Positions 8,930 to 15,404 of a DNA stretch of 23,274 nucleotides are shown here, piece after piece. Origin of the DNA: Chara braunii. Taxonomy: Eukaryota > Streptophyta > Charophyceae > Charales > Characeae. The translations under genes were made by a program, and so were the position numbers. The stretch's first letter is position 1, and every line of letters starts with the position of its first letter. The notes beneath the pieces were generated by a model that saw only the letters and a list, made by a program, of their open reading frames with translations, was not told the DNA's origin and did not search any database. The stretch spans positions 1,938,799 through 1,962,072 of the forward strand of contig BFEA01000033.1 of assembly GCA_003427395.1 (NCBI GenBank), in the 5' to 3' direction.

Positions 8930-9406
8930 CTTTGACTAACTGTTTTGCCTGGAATTGATCAAGTAATGGAAGATTTCCGGGTGAGCCAACCCGCTACTTG
9001 TGTATGTCAGGACAAGAAGAAGAGAAAGAAAAAGGGAGTGTTCCAACGGGAGTGACTCCAGATGTCCTAAAAGAAGCCGAATTAAAGAGGCAAGTACAGC
9101 GGAGACTAAGAATTAGAAAATAAGAATCCCCGTATAGACTGAGTTCAATGATAAACTCCTAAGGGGAGAAACCGCCATTGGCATGAGTTGATCTCAATTA
9201 GAATACCGCATAAGCATCAAAGGGTGTGCTTATCCGCAAGAGAGAAACTGCAAGTACTGAGAGTAAGGGGAAATATGAGTTCCCTAATACAACTTAGGAC
9301 ATAGGCAAGAGACCCCTTGAACAAAAGGAGGAAGAGTGACAAACGACTTACGGTAGTAGGTAGAAGCTAAGGGGATAGACTTTATCCCAAAAAGCACACA
9401 GGCCAG

Positions 9407-9429
9407 ATCTAAGGGTTTGACCCTTAGAT
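9407..9429. repeat. Perfect 10-pair hairpin near the HA-1 right end
   Basis: ATCTAAGGGT (9407-9416) and ACCCTTAGAT (9420-9429) around TTG. It lies 60 bases before the acceptor-like junction. Confidence 0.88.
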
Positions 9430-9547
9430 GTCTACATGTGGAAAACCGAGTGGGGGTGTTGAATCTTTGTTGACCTGTGTGTGTGCAGGTCCATGTTTTG
9501 ATCTACTGCAATTGAAGGAGAAGTCCTACAAAGAGGACTCAACTTTT

Positions 9548-9567
9548 CTGTTATCTCTCGATAACAG
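9548..9567. repeat. HA family right-block hairpin, copy 1
   Basis: CTGTTATC and GATAACAG pair perfectly around TCTC and are followed by GGTCAG. The homologous hairpin in HA-2 is at 15063-15081. Confidence 0.85.
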
Positions 9568-9650
9568 GTCAGTCGTTGCCGATTCAACTTTTTCCCCTTG
9601 ACTTGAAACCCACGTATAAAATCAAACCCTGGGGTCAGTAAAACTCTCAC

Positions 9651-9692
9651 CTGTGGTCATTGCCTAAATGGTCTTGGTCACTCTCAAGGGTC
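9651..9692 (-). CDS. Candidate short exon of a minus-strand gene
   Basis: On the minus strand an excellent pyrimidine tract with acceptor (CCCCCTCACATTTCTTCAAAG) precedes 42 open bases encoding TLESDQDHLGNDH, ending at a donor, ACAG/GTGAGA. Phases are 2 in and 2 out. It lies just outside the HA-1 right block. Among the candidate exons it has the best splice signals, but it is very short. Confidence 0.28.
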
Positions 9693-10240
9693 CTTTGAAG
9701 AAATGTGAGGGGGTTGGGCTTACGTTTAAGGAAAGATAGAGCTGTCATACATGGTTTGGGAAGTGAGGGACAATGTCTGAGGTGTGGATTGATGGTTGCC
9801 ATCGTTAGTGCATGGCATGTGAGTTGTCTTTGCATTATTCTGTGCAGATCTGTTTTGTTCGTGAGTTTGGGATTGAACTGCACCTGATCTGTTGACGAGT
9901 CTTGGACACACAACACTTGTGAAAGCGGGAAGGGTTCTCAGTGGTAATAGCTCCATATTCATTATCAGTCTTATGTTATCTGATGTTCAGTCATATGATA
10001 AGTAGATTAGAATGTCTTTGGTAGTGACATGGTATGATCGGTACTTTGATCTTAGTAGTTAAGAGAATAATATGTTTTGGAAGCAGAAGCGAAAATAGAC
10101 GGCCTTCTAAAAGCTCGACCTGAATATTTGACGGGTCGGTCCTAGGCGTCTTACCGCGCGCACCCCGTGTTATGCTACAGTGATCGAGAAAACGCCCTCG
10201 TCCGACCTACCTCTATAAAAACATGTAAAAGCCTCCGCGT
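9693..10240. other. No gene seen
   Basis: Mixed-composition sequence with a few overlapping frames under 90 residues, none with recognisable content. Confidence 0.4.
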
Positions 10241-10244
10241 GTGG

Positions 10245-10310
10245 GTTGGTAGCTCAGTAGGGATACGCCTACCTAAGGGTGGTGACAGCCCCTTGGGTAG
10301 AGGTAAGTTG
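10245..10310 (+). other. tRNA D-arm-like segment with 11-pair hairpin
   Basis: GGTAGCTCAGTAGGGATACGCC resembles a pol III A box. Next to it CTACCTAAGGG (10269-10279) pairs with CCCTTGGGTAG (10290-10300), one G-T. No matching B box follows, so neither a tRNA gene nor a SINE can be claimed. Confidence 0.3.
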
Positions 10311-10714
10311 TACCTCGAGGCGTCCCGACCTGTCGCAGAGCGTCGTGAGAGGTATAGCACGGTTACACGGTCGGAGTGGTGACTGATTCTTTTTCAGACA
10401 AAACCTCCTGCGTGATACGACCGTGAGGTTCAGCACCCCCCATCAAGGTGCAGGACCGCCGCGCGCGACAACGGGTTGAGATGACATGCTCAGAGAGAGA
10501 AGAATTAGCGAAGGTGAGCACAAGGAAGAAGTGACGAGCGACAATGCAGTAAGACAACGGGCGCTAAGGTTGTGCAACGAGGCAGAGAGTGATGGGCGAC
10601 AAAGAAATAGGCAAATGTGGTGAATGAATCCGGACACGAAGTCGCGCCGGGTGCATGCAAGATTTGTGTGAAAGAGAGGAGTGTGGCGAGGCTACGAAGG
10701 AGGCGGAGTGAGAA

Positions 10715-11010
10715 AGACATAACTCGTCCGTTTCTCGACGGAAACATGCAAGGGAAGTGGTGAAACAAAGGGTTTATGGGCAGGCGAGCCCGTTAGTAGG
10801 TTTCGTTTCGACGATAGGTTAGTAGAATTGAAGCTAGTAAGAAAAATTTGTACGTGGAGATGGCGGGTGGGGAGTAGCCTGGAAGGAGAAAGAAAGATGC
10901 TAAGTTTGTTCGATTCTCGGTAGAATCGATCGGACAAGGAGGCATTTCCGGGGTTTTTATGACAGACGAATCCGAATCTGTTGTCCGTTTTAGTAGGGAG
11001 TTACTAAACT
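10715..11010. repeat. Possible third, weaker set of hairpins
   Basis: Short stems recur: CCGT/ACGG around TTCTCG near 10727, TCGATTCT/AGAATCGA around CGGT (10910-10929) and TTAGTA/TACTAA around GGGAGT (10990-11007). Two loops share TCTCG. The set is much weaker than arrays 1 and 2 and may be chance. The rest of 10310-11630 shows no gene I can support. Confidence 0.3.
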
Positions 11011-11256
11011 AGAAGTTAGGAAAGGAAGGCATTGCGCGGAAATCCCGAAAAGGGAGTTAGTAAGTTATCAATGAACCTAACCATTTTTTTGCAGTGGATT
11101 CATTTGAATTTTGTTTATCCCACTGACGGAGGGAGCGTGGAGGTCGTGGTGAGAGTGGAGACTTACCCATTTTCAGTTGGTGCGTTATCCCCTCATATCG
11201 ATGGACATAGCCTGTCGGAGAAAGTCGCCCTCCACCTTTGGGTCCTACATCACTGA

Positions 11257-11580
11257 CTAACTCATGCTTATAGCATGGCAGCAGAGCTCGTAGAGTGGCG
11301 TGAACCCAGCCAGATTGTCGGTTGAGTATACCAAGTAGATTAACAATGGGAGTAGTACGTTGCTAGGCATGTTAGCCAAATACTTCAGGCCTTGAGCGGT
11401 GTCACAACGCACGTTGGGTAAAAGAGGGAGAGAGCTCACTGCAACGTAAGCAAGACCAAACCAGCAAGGCAAGGAAACTGAAGGTCGAGCTGCGTTATGG
11501 CATGTGTGAAGGATCGTGGGTGAGCCGTTGCAGGGTGTCGAGCCCTGTTCTTTCGGGAGATTCCCTCTCGCCTTGCGCAT
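11257..11580 (-). other. Open minus-strand stretch with acceptor-like signals
   Basis: This 107-residue open stretch contains a hydrophobic segment (SNVLLPLLIYLVYSTDN). It contains a textbook pyrimidine-rich acceptor (CTTGCTGGTTTGGTCTTGC...GCAG, near plus 11438-11475), so part may be exon and part intron of the same minus-strand candidate gene. I do not recognise the product. Confidence 0.2.
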
Positions 11581-11632
11581 TTACGGGTTACCTAGTGGCT
11601 GGCTACATACATAAGGGAGACGAGGCACATAC

Positions 11633-11668
11633 CTGATCAACTTGCGGAGTGTCACTGCTTCGAAGCGG
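11633..11668 (-). CDS. Candidate short exon of a minus-strand gene
   Basis: Thirty-six open bases on the minus strand encode (S)RFEAVTLRKLI(R/S), from an AACTAG acceptor to a strong donor, TCAG/GTATGT. Phases are 2 in and 2 out, as for 9651-9692. Function unknown. Confidence 0.25.
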
Positions 11669-12910
11669 CTAGTTACTGATTTATTGCTCAGTGAGTTACT
11701 TTTCGCACAATTGTTTAGGGCGCTGTGTGCATTTTTGAATTTTATAGTGCACATAGTGTTGAGCTCACTGTCGAAGATTGTAATGGGGACTGCAACTCTT
11801 GCCGCTTGTCGGTATGCCCCTCATCCAGTCAAACAGTGTGACAGCGGGCTAGCTGCGTAAAGTAGACTTATTTGTGGCTACTATTTTAAGTCACAAGCTG
11901 CGGACGGGCACACCTGCGGGGACAAAGTACAAAAGGGAGATGCACCCGAACGAGGTCATGGTCAGGGGCATTCAGTGAGGAAGGGCTATGAAGGAAAAAG
12001 AGAGAGAGAGAGAGGGCTTGTCTCGGAAGACTGCGGACCCGGGCGAACTGAATTCCCACCTAGCAATGTGCAATTTCATAATCAAGTGAGAGATTCAGTG
12101 TCGGACCCGACTCGGTGGGAGATGTTACGACTAGTGGACAACACAGAGACAACAGAGTTCAGGGATGAGAGCCAGTGAGAGAGAGAAGACATGAATGGTT
12201 AGCAATCGAGCGCGCAGCTGGGGGACTGTACGCTGTGGACAATAGTCGGCCATGGCAGTAACGCAGCGGAAAAAGATCGGGTTGGGCGTTGGGACGACGA
12301 GCGAATAGAAGGAGAGTCCCGCTGTTAACCGGTGTAGTATCCAGCTACTAAGCGGGGCGACGACAGAATCTGGTAACTGGGCTGCATCCTACTCATTCTC
12401 ATCCAGAGAGGCAGCAGGGAGCAGGCCGCGAGGTTGTGTGTCTGCCTGCAGGCCGGCGTGTTACTCAGCCTACCGCACCGGATGATGGAAAGCAGTTGTG
12501 GGACTGCAGACTTACCGGCTGGTGGATACACTGTCTCACCTTGGTGAAGGAGCTAGCCAGGGGCAAGCTGTGAGCTTGTAAGCTCACCTATGACGGATGC
12601 ACTCAGGGGCGCAAGTTTGGTAGGTTAACTGAGTTCTTTGAAGGTTCGTCAAAAGGATGTTGTTTAGCGATTTGTCTTCAGTTTGACTTGCGGCTGCAAT
12701 TTTTTGCCATCATTGCGGGGCCCTCAGGCGCTTGAAGGTATCAAGGCCCTCTCCTGGGAGTTGAGTTTGTCCCTCTCCTGTATCTCGAGAGTTTGGAACC
12801 CCTACTTCTGCCCTTCTTAATCCAAGTCTAATCCTGTTTTGAGAGGAAGGCGGCAGGCGGGATTGCAACCCGTAGGACCGCAGCAAGACTCTTTGGGGAG
12901 TCAGCCCACG
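11669..12910. other. No gene seen
   Basis: About 1.2 kb of moderate GC with scattered frames under 75 residues and a short GA run near 12000. Nothing recognisable. It separates HA-1 and its flank from HA-2. Confidence 0.4.
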
Positions 12911-12966
12911 GATTGCGGGAGCTCTGCCGGAACCTAGGCGAGGTTATGGAAGTAGGGAATTGAAAG
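12911..12966 (+). repeat. HA family left block, copy 2
   Basis: Begins GATTGCGGGAGCTCTGCCGG. It is 56 bases with no gap against 7514-7569. In the frame open in copy 1 it reads ELCRNLGEVMEVGN and then a stop. Confidence 0.75.
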
Positions 12967-13364
12967 GTAACCCTTCATCTCCTTCTATAAACCCATTTAT
13001 AACCCCTATTTGTACTCCTTGTTGCGTTTTAACTTAGTATATTGCCTGCATCCCTACCTTGACTTTATGTTTGACTTTCATGACATAACGAGACTAAATA
13101 AAGGAATGTATGTGCAATGTCAGTTTTGGTTTTATTGTTTGACTGAAAGCAGATTGTGGGATTGCATCTGGGGGAAGGATGGGGGGAATGAAGTATTGCT
13201 TGAGTCTAACTGGGTCAATTAAAGGCTGGGCAAGTCTCCATAAGTTTGGGGAGGCCCAGTGCTATGTTTGTCTTGAATTGTCTGAAGAACCAGACATGTT
13301 CCATAAGTTTGGGTGGTCAAGTTGCTATGACTTGTGAGGGCTGACTGTGAATGGATTTCAGGGA

Positions 13365-13396
13365 CCAAGCATGTTCCATAAGTTTGGGTGGCTTGG
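13365..13396. repeat. Array 2 unit 3
   Basis: CCAAGC and GCTTGG enclose exactly the 20-base consensus loop. Confidence 0.9.
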
Positions 13397-13445
13397 ATGC
13401 CTTGTTTACTTTGGGGTTTTGTCAGTTTCTTTAGTTCTTGAACGA

Positions 13446-13489
13446 GGAGGTCTGAGCATGTTCCATAAGTTTGGGTGGCTCAGCCTCTT
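13446..13489. repeat. Array 2 unit 4
   Basis: CTGAGC/GCTCAG enclose the 20-base consensus loop. After one bulged T the stem continues AGGAGG/CCTCTT for a total of 12 pairs. Confidence 0.9.
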
Positions 13490-13524
13490 CATGCTTTGGC
13501 TTTGAAAGAAATAAATCAGGCTGA

Positions 13525-13564
13525 GGACCAAGATATGTTTCATAAGTTTGGGTGGTCTTGGTCC
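13525..13564. repeat. Array 2 unit 5
   Basis: GGACCAAGA pairs perfectly with TCTTGGTCC. The loop has one change from consensus (TTTCAT for TTCCAT). Confidence 0.9.
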
Positions 13565-13822
13565 AACGCCACGCACATGCTAGAACCAGAAGGCTATAAC
13601 TTGACTATACTTTATTACTATCCTACTTATGAACAGGCTAGTCAGACAGGGTTCCATAAGTTTGAGTGATCTAACTATAACTTATCACCAACTGAAGAAA
13701 GTATGAATTAAAAATAAATTTGTGGTACGAAGGGGCAGACTGAATCTTGAGCCAAAGATGATCGGTTCAGTTATATGCTACCTCAAAAGACTAAGGGCAG
13801 ATAATTATATAAATCTTGGATA

Positions 13823-13857
13823 CTTAAACAGTTTAAGACGACTAGGGTGGCCTAGTC
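13823..13857. repeat. Two adjacent small palindromes inside array 2
   Basis: CTTAAAC/GTTTAAG around a single A (13823-13837), then GACTAGG/CCTAGTC around GTGG (13840-13857). They lack the conserved loop and may be decayed or unrelated units. Confidence 0.75.
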
Positions 13858-14241
13858 ACATGCCCAAAGAAGAGAAAAATTGTTGTGCCCTGTATTTGTG
13901 TATACTCCATGGCTGAGCTATACATATTTCATAAGTTTGGGTGATCTAGTTTTATGCCCTATGTTAGCTAGGTATAAAGGGATAAATCATTGAAAGACTA
14001 TGAACTATTATTTGTTAAGGTGACTTTGGGGATGGTGATGGTACTTACCTTTGTGGTTTGGCCTGCATGAGACTAAGTGAGGCTACTACTTAGTGTAAGT
14101 TTCAGTTTGATAGGTAGTTGTTTTAATTGCTCGCCACGTGCTAGAGCCATAGGAGTTAGTTTCAATTCCTTCATTTTCTGAGCTATGTTTTTTTACTTAG
14201 ATCAATTTCTGCATTTTATGGGATCTTTTATTACTTGGTCT

Positions 14242-14820
14242 TATATAAATCTTGGTAATTCACTTTCTCTACAGGAAGCGCTGCCGAAATTTCTACAAAA
14301 CCAAGGAGTTAGTTAAATTTTGTCTTTTTCAATGTCTAGTTTTTCTGACTTTTTGGTTTAGTAAAAATATGGAAAACTTTTTTTTCTAAAGGGACTGCTC
14401 CCCAAATTTTTACTAATTTAGGGAGTTAGACAAAATTGGACCTTGAGAAGTCAAAGTCATTTTCTAGATTATGAAGTTAACTTTGTATAAATGTTGGAAT
14501 AACACTTTCTATACGTAAAGTGTTGCCAAAAGTTTTACAAATCTAAGAAGTTAGTCAAAATTTGTCTTAGTTCAACTCAGGTCTTGTTTCTGAGTTCGTA
14601 TATGGCTTAGTAAAAATATGGGAAGTCTACCTTTCAAAAGGACATGCTGCCCAAATTTTTACTAATTCAAGGAGTTAGACAAAATTTGGTTTTTTAGAAT
14701 TATAGTTGAGTTTTGTTTTCAGATTTTGGGTATTATAAATTCTGCGAAGGCACTTTTCCTATGCGAAGCACTACCAAAATTTTTTTAGTTTAGAGGAGTT
14801 ATATTATATTTTGACAGGTG
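14242..14820 (+). repeat. Tandem repeat, about 122-base period, five units
   Basis: Units start near 14244, 14360, 14486, 14608 and 14734. Each contains a (G)TAAAAATATGG or TATAAATNTTGG start, a CACTTTC-type segment, a GC(T/G)GCC.AAATTTTTAC.AAT core, and GGAGTTAGACAAAATT or a variant. Odd-numbered units carry a short stem such as CACTTT/AAAGTG (unit 3, loop CTATACGT), changed to CACTTTC/GAAGCGCT-like forms in others. Identity between units is moderate. It lies inside HA-2. Confidence 0.75.
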
Positions 14821-15062
14821 ACAATTACGACAATCCGCTTTGTATAGGGAAGACTCTTCCAGGGTCTACCTTTCTTTGGGCACTGACTTAGAGGTTGGCT
14901 TAGCTTGTAGAGAGATCTTGTATGAGAATGTGTTATGGAGCTGTAGTCTCTAAGCACTTATGATCTTAACTTGGGGATTGGTATGTCTTGTGTTACAGGT
15001 CCTCTTGAATGTTTGGTTCGAAATTAGCACTAGATTCAGCTTGATCCTACAATGATCACCTT

Positions 15063-15081
15063 CTGTTACCACTGATAACAG
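15063..15081. repeat. HA family right-block hairpin, copy 2
   Basis: CTGTTA and TAACAG pair around CCACTGA, followed by GGTCGG. Homologous to 9548-9567. Confidence 0.8.
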
Positions 15082-15404
15082 GTCGGTTGTCGATTCGTCG
15101 GTCTACGATTCAACTCCAATTTACCCTCGATACTCAACCTAAAAGACTTTAACCGTTGTGTTTTTTTTTTTGTTTTATCACCCGAACTTTTATTGAATGG
15201 CCATTTAACAAATGTGCTGAGTATTTAATTATGGTTGGTTGGACAAGGGGTGGGGTTTGCACGACTAAGACGAGGGGTATGAGTATAAAGGTTGGTTGAA
15301 GTTGACTCCGTGTAGTCTGTGGACTTTTGGTTGACTCTTTGATGTGTTTGCAGGTATGTTTTGTGGTCCATATTATGGATTTGACTGCCTGCGGTCACAT
15401 ATAT

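Larger units (their letters stand above)
7796..9059. repeat. Hairpin array 1 (CTCCCGTGGGG-type core, varying stems)
   Basis: Dispersed inverted repeats, spaced roughly 40-120 bases apart, many centred on CTCCCGTGGGG-like cores. Arms are GTGTGA 7796/TCACAC 7822; GATGGATGACAGGGTA 7848/TACCCTGTCATTCATC 7879; GTACTC 8115/GAGTAC 8128; CAACTC 8239/GAGTTG 8251; GATGACTC 8289/GGGTTATC 8302; CCGAAT 8309/ATTCGG 8324; TAGAAGGAT+ACTC 8376/GAGT+ATCCTTCTA 8395; ATAGGA 8481/TCCTAT 8503; AGATACTCC 8542/GGAGGATCT 8558; GTAGGGTGACTC 8622/GGGTCATCCTAT 8639; AGTAATAGG 8686/CCTATTACT 8713; GGAT 8809/ATCC 8828; GAGTGGTTGAGT 8892/ACTCGATTACTC 8918; CAAGTA 8960/TACTTG 8995; GGAGT 9035/ACTCC 9055. Some positions are accurate only to a base or two. 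Stem sequences differ from unit to unit while pairing persists, often by G-T wobbles. No open reading frame explains it. Confidence 0.8.
7514..9611 (+). mobile_element. HA-1: hairpin-array element or intron family, copy 1
   Basis: About 2.1 kb bounded by two blocks shared with HA-2 (12911-15140). The left block, 7514-7569, is 56 bases and gapless against 12911-12966, with 41 of 56 identical; 13 of the 15 differences are transitions. It ends in AAG/GTACGC, a good splice donor. The right part has an acceptor-like TGTGTGTGCAG ending at 9488, then a block at 9545-9611 with a perfect CTGTTATC/GATAACAG hairpin followed by GGTCAG and GATTCAACTTTTTCCCC. Between lies an array of hairpins (7796-9059). 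Two readings are open: a transposable element with conserved ends, or a duplicated gene piece whose 1.9 kb intron carries the array. The left block is open in one frame (ELCRSSGGTMEAGNYK), but the HA-2 copy has a stop there. No terminal inverted repeat or target-site duplication was found. Confidence 0.5.
13226..13952. repeat. Hairpin array 2: conserved 20-base loop on varying stems
   Basis: Seven copies of a loop close to ATGTTCCATAAGTTTGGGTG, each enclosed by a different complementary stem. Unit 1: CTGGGC 13226/GCCCAG 13254. Unit 2: GAC 13293/GTC 13316, then AAC/GTT beyond two mismatches. Unit 3: CCAAGC 13365/GCTTGG 13391. Unit 4: CTGAGC 13452/GCTCAG 13478, extended by AGGAGG/CCTCTT past one bulged T. 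Unit 5: GGACCAAGA 13525/TCTTGGTCC 13556. Unit 6: TAGTCAGA 13639/TCTAACTA 13670, one mismatch. Unit 7: stem around GAGCTATAC 13915/ATCTAGTTT 13944, seven of nine paired. In units 2, 3 and 4 the loop is exactly 20 bases, and also in unit 5 if a T-G pair closes it. Spacing between units is irregular, 60-280 bases. Confidence 0.88.
12911..15140 (+). mobile_element. HA-2: hairpin-array element or intron family, copy 2
   Basis: Second copy of the family seen at 7514-9611, in the same orientation. The left block is 12911-12966, ending AAAG/GTAACC, donor-like as in HA-1. The right part has an acceptor-like CTTGTGTTACAG ending at 14998 and a block 15061-15140 with CTGTTA/TAACAG followed by GGTCGG and GATTCAACTCC, then ACCCTCGATACT. 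The interior carries two repeat systems absent from HA-1: seven hairpins with a common 20-base loop (13226-13952) and five units of a roughly 122-base tandem repeat (14242-14820). So the ends are conserved while the payload is replaced. As with HA-1, a mobile element and a paralogous intron are both possible. Confidence 0.5.

Noticed and set aside
7796-9059. CRISPR array
   Set aside because: Repeats are inverted, with changing arms and irregular spacing; there are no identical direct repeats with unique spacers and no cas genes, and the context is eukaryotic.
10245-10310. Functional tRNA gene
   Set aside because: Only a D-arm-like A box is present; no B box and no acceptor stem pairing.
13226-13952. 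Classical integron or attC-site array
   Set aside because: attC sites conserve structure with variable sequence, but there are no cassette genes between units, no integrase, and the loop rather than the stem ends is conserved.
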